The notes beneath the pieces were generated by a model. It had not been told where the DNA came from, did no database searches, and worked only from the letters and a program-made list of their open reading frames with translations. A stretch of DNA of 64,000 bases from contig NC_081410.1 in the NCBI RefSeq assembly GCF_030272615.1, positions 122,468,640 through 122,532,639 on the forward strand, in the 5' to 3' direction. How positions within the stretch are numbered: the stretch's first letter is position 1; each line of letters opens with the position of its first letter. The DNA comes from Cryptomeria japonica (Eukaryota; Streptophyta; Pinopsida; Cupressales; Cupressaceae). This document shows, one piece after another, positions 12,201-24,002 of the stretch. The position numbers and the translations under genes were made by a program.

Positions 12201-15200
12201 CTTAATCATGCAACAAATGGGATATGATGGTAAAGGACCTATTGGAAAATGCAAAGAAGGAGTCACTGAGCCCATAGATCTTCCTTCACAGCCCAGTAGA
12301 GACAAAATAGGATTGGGTTGTAAACTCACTTTCATATTAAGAAGGACACCGTGCATAACACCAAAACCTCAATGGAAAGCAAAGAAGAAGTATAAAGAAG
12401 AATCCTGGCAGGAAGCACTATTTGAGTCAGCAAAAACAATCTGCAAGGCACGTGAACATCAAGAACAGAAGCAACATCAGGAAAAGCTTCTAAGTCACAA
12501 AAAGGCCATATCTGCAGTCGTAGCTCATATTCAAACGTCAATATCTCAAGAACTAATAGTATCATCTCTTGATACCATTATTAATCCCCAAGGAGGCATA
12601 GTCTATGAACAAATACAGAAAGTAGAAGCAGGATCTGACACCGAATCAACAAAAACTATCAAACTGGTATCCATCATCAAAGATTTATTTTCACCCTACA
12701 ACATACCTGTTTACAGCACTGATAGAATCTGGGATGATGCCTCAGAGACTGATTCCAATGAATATGAATGGGGTAGCTACTCAAATGCTACTGCAGATAT
12801 CACTGATAATACTGGTACCATATCCCTTTCTCAAAAAGAACATAACGCAAAAGATAGACCTCTTGAATTTTGACCGCAGAATATCTATGACACCAAGGAA
12901 AGTGAACATAAACACTATGAACAAGTCTATACAGAAGATGATACCATCAAAGACCTCGACGAAATCCTTGGCTTCTTTACCAAAACCAATCACGATGAAA
13001 CCTTTGTCTTGACACTTACACTAGCAGAACTTGATCCACCGAATGATTCCTTACCGCTTGTCTTTCCCGACCTCATTGACTGGGACGAACCCGAAATACA
13101 TGATATACCAATTTTCCCAGACGATGAATCTATTATCCATTACCTATGTACCGTTAACCTAGAAACAGGCTCTACCAGTGAACGAGGTAACAATGTCTGC
13201 AAACTAGGGAGTGCCAAGTCTCTCAGTCGCAAAAATGAACCAAATAAAAGATCTGATGCTGAAAACCAGTCAATGGCAGCTCTAGATCACAAAAAAGTAA
13301 AAATAAAGGATGCATCTGAGGGTGAAAACCTTTTTAAGGCACCGAAAGATGGGAGACTTGACACTCTTCCAGAACACTTTCATGAGCGATCACCCATATT
13401 GATTGAGCCCACTCAATCAATCAACATTGGTACCACAGAAGCAGTAAAAAACATACACCTTGCAGAATCTCTGACAGAGGAGGAAAGATCGACATTTATT
13501 ATTTTTTTTAAAGAAAAGCAAATTAACTTTGCTTGGTCATATGCCGATATCCCCAGAGTTGATCCACAATCATGCATCACAGGTGGCACTCATGGTCAAA
13601 GCTGAACTAAAGAAACTATTAGATGTCGGATTCATCTGACCCATCGACTATGCAGAATGGATCTCCAACATAGTGGCAGTATCAAAACCAGACGACAGTA
13701 TCAGAATCTGCACTGATTTCAGAGATGTCAACAAAGCTTGTCCAAAAGACGACTTTCCTTTACCTAGCATCGACATGATTGTAGACCTCACAGCAGGCCA
13801 TGCAATTCTCTCACTAATGGATGGTTTTTCCGGCTATAATCAGATCAGAATAGCCCCAAAAGATCAAAATAAAACAACGTTCACCTGTCCTTGGGGAACG
13901 TACTGTTGGAATGTTATGCCTTTTGGATTAAAGAATGCAAGAGCTACTTATCAAAGAGCAATGACAACAATCTTTCATGACATGATGCACACATTCATGG
14001 AAGACTATGTAGATGATCTGCTAGCTAAATCATTCACTAGAGTAGAACATTTCGACATCCTAACAAAAATCTTTGATCGATTGGAGAAATTCCAAGTTCG
14101 GCTCAACCCTAAGAAGTGTGTCTTCGGGGTTACATCAGGAAAGTTACTGGGCTACATTGTCTCAACTAAAGGTATTGAAGTGGATCCAGCAAAGGTACAA
14201 GCCATTATGGAAATGCCACCACCAAAGAATATCAGTCAACTCAGATCTCTACAAGGACGACTTCAATCAATCAGGTGATTCATCTCTCAACTAGCTGATA
14301 AAAGTCTACCATTCAATCATTTGCTCCATAAGAATATACCTTTCAGATGAGAGACCAAGTGTGTAGAATCTTTTTATCAAATCAAACAGTATCTGATGAA
14401 CCCACCAGTTCTAGTACCACCGGTCGTAGGAAAGCCCCTTATTCTATACATTTCAACAACAGAAATATCACTGGGGGCACTGTTAGCACAAGAAGATCAA
14501 CAAGGAAAGGAACAAGCCATCTACTACATCAGCAAGACATTAAATGGCTATGAACTCAACTACACATTCATTGAGAAGGCTTGTCTAATAGTAGTCTTTG
14601 CATCTCAAAAGTTCTGACATTATATGCTAGCACACACAATTAAGCTAGTAGCAAAAAATGATCCTCTCAAATATCTACTCAGCAAGGCAGCTCTTACTGG
14701 CAGATTGGCTAAATGGGTCATGATTCTTAGTGAATTTGACATCCAATACACAGAACGAAGAGCCATCAAAGGACAAGAAATTGCGGATCAACTAGCTGAA
14801 GCACTGCTACTAGGAAAGGAAACTATGGAGATTGAATTTCCGGACAAGGACGTTCTTGCTATTTCTACCATGCAATGGACCCTATACTTTGATGGATCCT
14901 ACACCCAACATGGTTCAGGTGCTGGCATTCTTTTCATCACTCCTGAAGGACACACTATACCAAGATCATATAGGCTTATGTTCCCATGCACAAATAATAT
15001 GGCTGAATATGAGGCATTGGTTATAGGCATCAAAATGGCCGTAGAATGGAAAATCACAGAGTTAATGGTCTATGGAGATTCACAACTAGTCGTCAATCAA
15101 ATCAATAATGACTATCAGACAAAGGATGACAAGATACTACCCTACAAATGAATGATGGATGATTTCAAATAGTATTTTGTACACATCACCTTCGAGCAAA

Positions 15201-16625
15201 TACCCAAGTTGAACAACAAAGCAACCGATGCCATGGCTACTATCGCTTTATTACTACAAATTCTAGAGCAACAGAGTCGTTATGATTTCCTGGTAGAGCA
15301 ACTGTTCTCCCCAGCCTATGACCACTCTGAATCCCATGTTGTCTATGCCTTAACCAGTTCAGATTCACCTTTATATGGACCGATATATGATTATTTAAAG
15401 AACAACATCCTACCCATTGACCAATCCCGTAACCAGAAACGTAATTTTATCCGCCAAGCTGCCCGATATACTCTTACTACTGATACTTTATACCGTCGAG
15501 GTCTAGATGGTACTCTTCTTCGTTGCCTTGATCAAAATGAATATGATTCCGCTTTACACGAGCGTCACGAAGGTATTTGTGGAACACATTCAAGTGGGAC
15601 TACTCTTGCTAAAATTCTTCTAAGGATGGGATACTACTGGCCTACAATGGAGAAAGATTCTTACCACTTCGCCAAGAAGTGTCCTAAATGTCAGATCCAT
15701 GGGAATCTTATACATGCACCAGCACAGGAACTGCAGCCATTTACAACATCCTGGCCCTTTTGTCAGTGGGGACTAGACTTGGTCAGCAAAATTCATCCTT
15801 CATCTTCAAATGGACACAATTTCATTATAACTACAACAGAATACTTTACCAAGTGGATAGAAGCAGTCCCAATGACCACAGTAACTGGAAAGCAAATTGT
15901 GTCTTTTATCCTAAACTATCTGATCTGCAGATATGGTATTCCAAGTTCCATCATCACCGATAATGGACAACCATTAAAAAACCAAGATGTCTAAGAACTA
16001 TGTGAACAATTCAAAATACAACATTGGTTCTCTACACCATACTACCCTCAGGGAAATGGTCAAGCAGAAACATCCAACAAAATAATACTGAAAATTCTCA
16101 AGAAAATAGTAAATGATGCAGGCAAAGACTGGCATATACAACTCAATCCAGCACTTTGGGCATACATAACCAACATCCGTACACCTACAGGAGCAACACC
16201 TTTCTCATTGGTCTATGGATCAGAAGCTATTTTACCACTGGAGATAGAAATTTTGTCTCTCAAAGTCTCTCTAAAAGGCTTAATCCCAGATGAAGAGTAT
16301 CGGGTCAACGGACTGCAAGAACTAGAACTATTAGATGAAAGACGTTAGCGTGCTTACACTCATCTCAAAGCATATCAGCAACACGTGCAGAAGCTACAAT
16401 CACAAGGTCATCCCTCGCAATTTCAAAGTTGGTGACCTAGTCCTTAAAGAAAATCCAAGAAATCAACAAGATCGAGAAAAGAAAGGGAAGTTTGAACCTA
16501 ATTGGTTGGGTCCCTATGTCATCATATCAGTCTATAGATTAGGTGCCTATCAGCTCACAACCTCAGAAGGAGATGTGCTCGACGAACCAACCAACAACAT
16601 TCATCTGAAGAAATACTACACTTGA
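9202..16625 (+). pseudogene. gag-pol polyprotein of element A (degenerate)
   Basis: Start ATG at 9202 (MPVTRSQ). Order: Gag core (FPRSLGGKTMEWLSK, about 9970-10190); CHHC knuckle CDFHCNKGHRMNDC (about 10810); aspartic protease IDGGAGLNI (11464) with Gly where DSGA is usual; G-patch-like segment (about 12187-12330); RT with YVDD at 14006-14017; RNase H (about 14420-14800); second RNase H with FDGSYTQHGSG (about 14890-15240); integrase with HHCC (HEGICGTH...CPKC, 15560-15700) and DDE core (15775 on); GPY/F motif KFEPNWLGPY, ending at 16625. No chromodomain. Stops include 9394, 10195, 10609, 11287, 12871, 14276, 14615, 15149 and 15992. A deletion at 13560-13590 and a 2-base loss near 16385 shift the frame. 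Not functional. Confidence 0.92.
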
Positions 16626-17472
16626 GTAGTCTAATGCACAAAAAAAGCAAAAACAAGCAAAAAATAATAATAATAAATCAAAAAAATCAAGAAAAAGCAA
16701 ATAAAAAGGTACAATAAAAGCAACTGGTGAAAACCTGGTAATAGGAACTATTGTGAAAGAATAGCTCCTTCATCTATATCTATAAACTTGTAGTAAAGTA
16801 CTATCGGCCATCGCCCGACACTTAGCAAATATCCATTCAGGACATACTTAGCATAGTCACTATCCTAGTCTATCCATATATCCTTTTACCACATTCCACC
16901 ATGGCTTGGTAATCACTGAACGTATCCACATCAAGAGGCACACTCAGCTAGGGGCAATAAATCGTCAACACTTGCAACACGTTCAAGACATCAAAACTAT
17001 TTGTAAAACTCAGAAACATCACATCCAACGACCAAAAACTTCACTCCATCACAGAGTAAAACATTGGATCACTAAAACAAGAATCACAAACATGCTAAGA
17101 TGGATGATTTTCTGAAGTACTAAATATTGCATTATCGCATAAAGTCTTGACTATTTTTGCATTTGAACTTTTTCAATTATTGGATTCTCTGCATTTTCTC
17201 ACTAAATGCTTCAAAGCTAGAGATCATGAAGAAACTCCAATATTTTTTAGTCTTTTGTCTGGGAGGCGATCATTTGTACTGTGTAAATACTTGTCTCGAG
17301 ATGTGATACATCGAATATTAAATCAAGTTATATCAACACTCATATTGGACACATTTTCAAAAACATGATCAAAGACATAGCAAATGGCAAAAATCCATCC
17401 CCCAGACAAAGCTGACCTTTTTCTATGAAATCTTTCACATCCAAAAATCATCTAAATCTTGCAAAACCTGAT
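16626..17472. other. 3' non-coding region of A, before the array
   Basis: It aligns with B 35080-35822 (reverse). The best-conserved piece is around 16800-16860 (CGGCCATCGCCCGACACTTAGC). At about 17335 the alignment jumps to B position about 32110, so about 3 kb present in B, including the PMD exon, is missing here. No sense ORF is supported. Confidence 0.65.
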
Positions 17473-17965
17473 CCATGTGCTAATTAAACTTGGTTGTGTG
17501 CTAAAATACACCCATGTGCGAATTAAACTTGGCTGTGCGCTAAAATACACCCAAGCGCTACCTTGTTTTCTCCACACGCTATTATGTCTACCCTATGCGC
17601 TAGACTAGCTCTATGCGCTATTCTTTTTCCTCCATGCGCCACCCAACCTACCCTAGGCGCTAAAACCGATTTATGCGCTAACCTATCCCATGTTGGCGCT
17701 ACCTATTTGACCCTATGCGCTAGGTCTAACCTATGTGCTAAATCATCCTACCCATGTGACCCCTTGTGGACCCTATGCGCTAGGTTTGACCTATGCGCTA
17801 CCCTTTTAACCTGACACGCTACCCTATGTTCATCATGTGCTAACCTGAGACCATGTGCTAGCCTAAAATTTTTATGCGCTACCCTATTCATTTTCGGACG
17901 CTACCCTAAATTTATACCCTATGCGCTACCTAATTTATCGTATGCGCTAAACTACGACTTCTATA
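17473..17965 (-). repeat. Phased GCGCTA array in the 3' region of A
   Basis: On the plus strand GCGC (or a one-base variant) occurs at 17597, 17615, 17636, 17657, 17675, 17696, 17717, 17735, 17756, 17777, 17795, 17816, 17837 and 17855: steps of 18, 21, 21 repeated without slip, a 60-bp period. The antisense strand reads TAGCGCAT, the direction of the antisense gene relic beside it. A plus-strand ORF with LCAR repeats (17563-17814) is a by-product of spacings that are multiples of three. Confidence 0.88.
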
Positions 17966-18056
17966 TGCTAAACTGTTAAAACCAAATTTCAAAAATAAAA
18001 AATGAACCAAAAATGATCAAATTCAAAATAAAAAAGGCTCAAAAACGTTGACTTAC

Positions 18057-18131
18057 TGGTGGTCCGTATGTGGTAGGTCTCCGATGCCTCCGAATGCACT
18101 CGAATCGATGCGTGGAATAAGGAATAGGCAT
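18057..18131 (-). pseudogene. First exon relic of the antisense (PMD-type) gene in A
   Basis: On the minus strand an ATG at 18131 opens 25 codons (MPIPYSTHRFE...RGPP-like end) followed directly by GTAAGT at 18056-18051. The exon has exactly the same length, phase and donor as B's first exon at 31348-31422, with about 70% base identity. Its partner exon is missing in A, so it cannot encode the PMD protein. Confidence 0.65.
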
Positions 18132-18203
18132 TTTGTCTTCTCTCCAAAAGTCTCTTTCTCCAAAGTCAACAAGCACAAATGAAACAAATCAAAGCACTTT
18201 TTC

Positions 18204-18212
18204 CTTTTTATA
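18204..18212 (-). promoter_or_regulatory. TATA box of the antisense unit in A
   Basis: Minus strand TATAAAAAG, 72 bases upstream of the antisense ATG, in a context (CATTTTTCTCC before it) conserved with B 31254-31275. Confidence 0.6.
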
Positions 18213-18544
18213 GGAGAAAAATGAAATTAGGGTTAGGGCAATGAGCATGTAATTTGCTCGTGGTCTTCCTCCTACCCTAAAAACACGTCAATTATGAGAA
18301 GATGAATCAATTTCAACGTTTCACCTAGCCAAAATCTTGTGCCGCAAACACAAATTATCAAATCAAATCAGATTTTTCAAAATTTTGATTCATCTCCCGA
18401 GGGGGCATTATCACCATCGTTTATCAAATCTGGTGCAACACACATCAAATCTGGGGCATAACATAAAAATCATAAACAACATCGATCATAAAATCACAAC
18501 GACGCATCATTTTCTTTGAAATAACATGTCCACACACGTCACTT

Positions 18545-18559
18545 CAAAGAGGGGCAGAA
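18545..18559 (+). other. Polypurine tract of A
   Basis: CAAAGAGGGGCAGAA directly before the 3' LTR; the plus-strand primer site. B has the same tract with one change on the minus strand. Confidence 0.8.
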
Positions 18560-20018
18560 TGTAGACGTATAAAAATGACCATATTCCTAAATGAATATTT
18601 TATGTTCATTTCTCTATTTAATTAAATCTAATTTAATTGAATAACACACATTCCTCTATTTAATTAAGTAAATTACTCAATTAAATTCACTATACCATTT
18701 AATAGGATAAATTCATTTTATTCAATTAAATCCCCTATCCACTTTTTAATCAAATTCAAATTTAATTAAAATGGTTATCCTAAATTAAATAAATCTAATT
18801 TATTTAATTACAACCAAATTGAATTAAATTCAATTAAAACATATTTTCCCTCACCCACTTGCAAAATCCTACACCTCCCACTTGCATCCTAACCCTCTTT
18901 CTAACCTCTTCTAGATTCTTCTAAACCTAATTAATTAACCCAAACCCATCCATTATCTTTTTTCCCTAAATTTGAGGAGGTCACTTCTCAAATTTGGAGT
19001 AAAGTCTTCAAAATGCATCAAAGCCTTTATGCATTCAACAAGCTAACTTGTTGAATGCCCCCAAATTTGGAAGGACTCTTATAAAGTTATCCCCAAAGTC
19101 TTCATAACCATTAATGGTTAACTCAAACCCTCTTACATGGTTAAAGAATTTCCATAAACTCAACCTCCATCTAACCCAAGGGTCTCATCAAGCATTTATT
19201 GCTTTGACCATGGTTATCCTTAAACCTTTGCACAAGAGTTTATCCTTTGGGTAAAAGCTTTATCCAATGGATAACCTTAGTTTAACCTTAACCCTTAACC
19301 CCTAGGGTAACCATGAGGTCTTCTCAAGCATTTAATGCTTCTTACACCTCCTCTCAACCAACCTTATGTTGACAATTGTCACCATTTCATTGGTGCCAAT
19401 TACAAACATGGATTCCCAACTTTCAAACTTGGCCCTTGATTGCCTCTTTCAATCCTGACCATCCATTGCCCTGTTTTTGCTATAAATAGAGCTCTCATTC
19501 CTCCATTTTTCATATCCAAGTCTTTAGCATCACACTTATACTTAAATCCATTCAAGCTTTCATATCTCATTTTATGCTCATCATTTAGCTTCTCTTTCAA
19601 ATAGGAATTAATCTAAATATGCTACTTTAGAGTAGGTTCCTTATCATTTAGCTTAAATCATGAACTAATATAGTATGCTAGGATAGTATTGTTTACTAAT
19701 CTTGTCATCTTATAACTAGTTTATTGCATTTGTAGCATCATGCATAACTTAGGATGCATCTCATATTAAAATCAACAAAAGCATCCCTCGTTTTTGCATT
19801 TGCCATCCCTAAACCATTTTGCTCAGTGATCTGAGAGCAAAAACATTGGTTTGAGGGACCGTGTAAGATAGAGAACCATGGAACCATCCTTGGGAAGTTG
19901 AGCCATACCTCATGACAACGTAGCTTGCACCAAGAAGTCCTATGGGTGTGTGAGCAAGGCTCCATTGAGCTCCATTTTTCACATATTGAGTTCTATCGAC
20001 CCGCTTTTCCTGCATATA
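18560..20018 (+). repeat. 3' LTR of element A
   Basis: 1459 bp; starts TGTAGACGTA and ends GCATATA, so the terminal TACA has mutated to TATA. It has a 14-bp insertion near 19045 that forms a small inverted repeat with the neighbouring CAACAAG. Confidence 0.9.
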
Positions 20019-20023
20019 AAACC

Positions 20024-21160
20024 AGTTAAGATGCATGGGGGTTTCAATAGATAATGCCTACCTTACCCATGGGACCACATGTGCAAAATTATTATGAAAT
20101 ACTTTACCCTTGAGGGAAGGTATGGTGTTTTCTATTATTACCATTTCCCGTTGCTCAATCATTTTCCCAACCGTGATACTATTTTCTTTCCGTTGTTTTT
20201 ACTGCATGCCTTAGAGTCTACTATTAAAGAAGTTCGTCATTGCATGAGTCAAGACAACAATTTCACCATCCTCCACTAGGGTTTGATGTTTCAGCTCTAC
20301 AATTTTCACAGGGCACTGTGTCCACCTAAACCCATCTCCATTCAACCTGCTCCCTCCCTCCATGGCCGCCCTGCTGGTACTAAAAAAGGTAACAAAAAGA
20401 CCTCAAAAAAACCTATTATGCCTTGTCAATCCCCTGACCACGCCCCTCTCATTTCCCCCAAAATTGGGGAGAAAAACAAAAGCAACCCTTCCACTGCTAA
20501 ACCTACCTCCAAGAAACCCAGGAAAGAACCTAAGATCCTATTAGTTGAGTCTGACGCAGAGGACGGTGTGACCCCACGGAAGTCCAATAGATTTTCTGGC
20601 AAACCCCATACAAAACAAATTGTTGTGAGGAAGAACTATGTCAATGAGGGTGAGGAAGATTCTGAGAAGGCAGAAAGTGATAAGGTTGAGGATGATATGG
20701 AGGCCACGGATGGCTCAGAGTCTTCCAAGCTAGATACCAACGCTCTTGATTGTGAGACTGTTAAGGATGATAATAAGAACACCTCCCCTTCTTATGCCAC
20801 TTCCCCCCCTGCATATCTCTAAGGAGGATGGGAGAAAGTATGAGGGCGGGCAAACTGCTGTTGAAGGTGGAGAGAAGGAGGAGGTGGTGCATTGTGCGGG
20901 TTGTAATGTTATCTCCGAGGACCTAAATGGAGTGAAGAAGAAGCTGGACTATCTGGATTCCCATGTCAGCAAAATTGGAAAATTTTCCATTAAATTCATG
21001 CACTCCTCGGCCACTTCTATGTGCCTGATGCACTAGGAAAAAGTGAAACAGGGTGGGCTGGAAGGTGACACCACGAAGGAACTGTTTGAGTTCCTAGCCG
21101 AAGATTGGACCAGGCTTCTACTCTCCCAGCACATGGGAGATAGAAAAATGATTAATGGTG
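20024..21160 (+). pseudogene. Unrecognised coding sequence, 3' part, resumed after element A
   Basis: With A and one target copy ignored, this continues the frame of 4295-4638. Visible: PYPWD-MCKIIMKYFTLEG, an aromatic stretch (YYYHFPLLNHFPNRD), then a Lys/Ser/Pro-rich region (20330-20560) and an acidic region (20640-20780). A stop at about 20054, another at 20278 and a frameshift near 20815 break it; the shifted frame goes on with CAGCNVISEDLNGVKKKLDYLDSHV (coiled-coil-like) to a stop at 21034 and a possible end near 21160. I do not recognise the family. The basic and acidic low-complexity tail resembles nuclear or TE-encoded proteins. Confidence 0.5.
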
Positions 21161-21618
21161 GATGCTTTCCTTTTTTGTTATAGTTTTAGTTTCAGGATCG
21201 GCTGGATCCCTGTTAATTTTAATTTCTTTATCAACCATACGAGGCTTGCCAAGACTCTTGCTACTTTCTTTAGTTTTTATAGTATGAACAATATGCTTAG
21301 ATCTAAGGATGGATGGTTTAAGGTTAGTTTTTTTATTATTATCTGCTGTTTAAGTTGCTATATGGACGAGATTGTTATCAATCTTGGGTTATTCTATAGC
21401 TGTAGGTGGTTTTTGTTTTTGATGATTAAGATAGGGATTGACTGACTGTCATTTGGTAGTTGTGTATGTGTTGGTTATGCTCTCTCTAAGGCTTACTGTG
21501 TATTCCAGGTCAGCCCCGTTGTTTTGCCTGCTTTATTATCAAAAACATGTATTCATAGTACAAATAATATTTACAATAATACATGGAAAGTCAAATAGAT
21601 CTCATCCATAACATAAAT

Positions 21619-21660
21619 ATCACAATTATTTTCTAAAAATATCTAGAAAATAATTGTGAT
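21619..21660. repeat. Perfect 17-bp hairpin
   Basis: ATCACAATTATTTTCTA at 21619-21635 is followed after 8 bases by its exact reverse complement at 21644-21660. It could be the remnant of a small inverted-repeat transposon. No flanking duplication identified. Confidence 0.7.
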
Positions 21661-22463
21661 ATATTTATCAAAATGTAGAGGCTTTGGACCACTCTATGTG
21701 ATCCATAATTAATATGAAGATATCTAATGTATGTTTATCATGCATTGTGATGGATCATATAAGATGATAAAAAATATATATTTTTAAAGAATACTATTCT
21801 TTCTACTTCTTTATTTATATAATAAAACAAAATAAAAATAATATATCTTATTTTCCACAATCTCTTTTTAATTTCAAGAATTCATCCACCACAATACTTG
21901 CTTTAAGAAAATACACTTGGAAAATATTTACAACATATTTATCAAACATATATTTTGAACCATCATGTGTATTAAAATGTCTATATTTATTTTCATATTA
22001 AACCCTAATGGGTCATCACATACATTGATTATGAAGGCATACACTTGTAATATAAAATACTATTTCCAGTTCTTTATTGCTAAAATAACCATGGTCAGTA
22101 AAGCTTTTCCCATACAATCCCACTTTTAACTATCATAGAGCCATCAAGATGAGATGCATTGAATCAATGGAGATAAAAATAAATCATAATTTAATCCATC
22201 TCAATTTTTTCTTATATTTTATTCCATGATACTCTTTCTTTCTAATGGAGATACTACTATGTTGTGAAAAAATTGGTTTCATTTTTTCAAGTTGAAAACT
22301 TTTCAGGGGTGATTGAAAACATAAATTCTCATAATTTAGTAATTTTCTTAAGACAATTTTAAATACCATTAATCATTGTAAGTCGAATTTTTTAATTTTA
22401 ATTCAATAAAAAATAAATTATAAAAATGAAAATCTCTCAATATAAAATACAACTTTATAATAT

Positions 22464-22540
22464 AAAAGTATATATATATACTTGTATAATACATATATAT
22501 GTAAATATATATGCATGTGTACACGCAATGTATATACATA
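22464..22540. repeat. TA-rich microsatellite
   Basis: Alternating TA/TG tracts (TATATATATA, ACATATATATG, GTGTACACGC). Confidence 0.7.
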
Positions 22541-23432
22541 ATTAGTTAATTTTGTTTTTTATAATTCTCTATTTAATAATAGATCATAAAACTTAATAAA
22601 AAATAATATACATAATCAAATCCAAAATCTCTCAACCATAAAAACCAAATTTCTTCTAATTTCTTCAATTCTATTTTATCATGGATTGTACCCGTTGCTT
22701 CCTCTACGAAACTCATCCCTACTGTTTCACAACATTGCACAAACCCTTGCTCATGTGTGGCAAAAACCCAACATTCTCTTAATCTGTTCTATGTACTGCT
22801 ACAACTCTCTCTGACCTGCTTTGTCTGCCATTTCTTTCTTCACTTGCAACGATGAAGAGTACACAGAAAAATTAACTTCGAGCCTTACAGAATTTACAGG
22901 ACAGACAAATCATGAGTTCCAACGTCCTTTTTCTCCAATTTCAGACAGTTTTGCTAGTGTCTGACAATCGTTGAAAGCAAATATGAAAGATTCAGGGGCT
23001 TTTTAAAATGATATATGGAAGATGTTTGATCCATTTAAAGCAAAATGATTTGTAGTAGAGTCTAATTGTGTTTCATTATGTTGATACATTATTTGACACC
23101 AAATATAGTGAAGTGGAAAAATCCACTTCAAAGTGAATCATTTTTTCAAAATTTATATCATGTTTTGACATATTTGAGTAGCCCAAAGATTGATGATATT
23201 AGACTCTTCAGAAGGCTACCATTATCCATTTGAATATCTTATAATGGTCTTATAATCTTGATTTGTCATTCTTTTTAACTGTAATACGATTTCTTAATAT
23301 TATCTCTTATCAGAAATAGTCATGATATTCACATATTTTCATGTCATGTCAATCTTTGTGTATCCAATGTTTGTATTGTACACAACCTATTGCAATGTAT
23401 AAAATTGGATTATAACAATAAACAATGTAAAC

Positions 23433-23661
23433 ATTCAATTATGGGAGTGGAATGGTGTGGCCGACTGTTTGGCTAAGTGGGCGTCCCAGTATATGCAAGA
23501 TTGGAATATTACGGATCAGAGGCATTTTCCCCTTGAATTATCTCACGAATTGGATCAACTTGTTGCTCAGGATAAAGCTCATTAGAGCTCTCTGTATTTT
23601 CTGCTTTCCCTTTTGTTGTACTGTTCTTTTTGGATTTCAATAAATTTTTATGCCTCTTTTA
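23433..23661 (+). pseudogene. LINE 3' end fragment
   Basis: A 5'-truncated piece encoding the RNase H C-terminus EWNGVADCLAKWAS and about 30 more residues, then a stop at 23582 and a short 3' UTR ending in TTTCAATAAATTTTTATG. Truncation at the 5' side is the usual outcome of LINE insertion. No clear poly(A) or target duplication seen. Confidence 0.7.
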
Positions 23662-24002
23662 GTTTAATAAGTAATTCAATGCACCTAATATCTAAGAGTA
23701 TTGTATTTTTAACATGTCTTATTAAAAAAAAATATTGTACTGATTGAAAGATTATACCTAAAAGTAGATTAATTCTTCTTATTGTGTTACTATTAATGTT
23801 TGGAAATCATCATCCATACTATTAAACTAAAATACATTTAAGTTGATTCTTTCTTATAAAACTATCAAAATCTTAAATTATAAGACCCATGAAATGAAAT
23901 TCTAGAAAACTAGTAACCATACTTAAATGTATTATAAAATGATCACAAGTAAAAATTCTATTTGTTTTTATAACTCTATTGTACAATATTATGGATACAA
24001 AT

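Larger units (their letters stand above)
4639..20018 (+). mobile_element. Element A: full-length Tat-lineage Ty3/gypsy retrotransposon
   Basis: 15.4 kb with two LTRs (1446 and 1459 bp, TGTA...TACA ends), a tRNA-Lys primer site, leader, small ORF, gag-pol, a long 3' region and a polypurine tract. The flanks are GAACC (4634-4638) and AAACC (20019-20023), a 5-bp target duplication with one change. Two RNase H domains in tandem (one after RT, a second RNase H_1-like one before integrase) are the mark of the Tat lineage (Ogre/Tat relatives). The LTRs differ at roughly 40 positions by eye plus a 14-bp indel, so this is an older insertion than B. It is coding-dead: many stops and at least two frameshifts. 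Confidence 0.93.
21161..23432. other. AT-rich stretch without recognised gene
   Basis: 2.3 kb with no credible coding frame; the short ORF at 21155-21445 is Phe/Ile-rich chance reading of T-rich DNA. It contains a perfect hairpin (21619-21660) and a TA-rich microsatellite zone (22464-22540). Confidence 0.6.

Noticed and set aside
17563-17814. Plus-strand ORF with repeated LCAR..LCA residues
   Set aside because: The repeats arise because motif spacings (18 and 21) are multiples of three. The equivalent array in B does not give a matching protein, and no start context is conserved.
21155-21445. 96-residue ORF after the unknown coding sequence
   Set aside because: Phe/Ile/Leu-rich translation of T-rich DNA; it begins in what looks like the 3' untranslated part.
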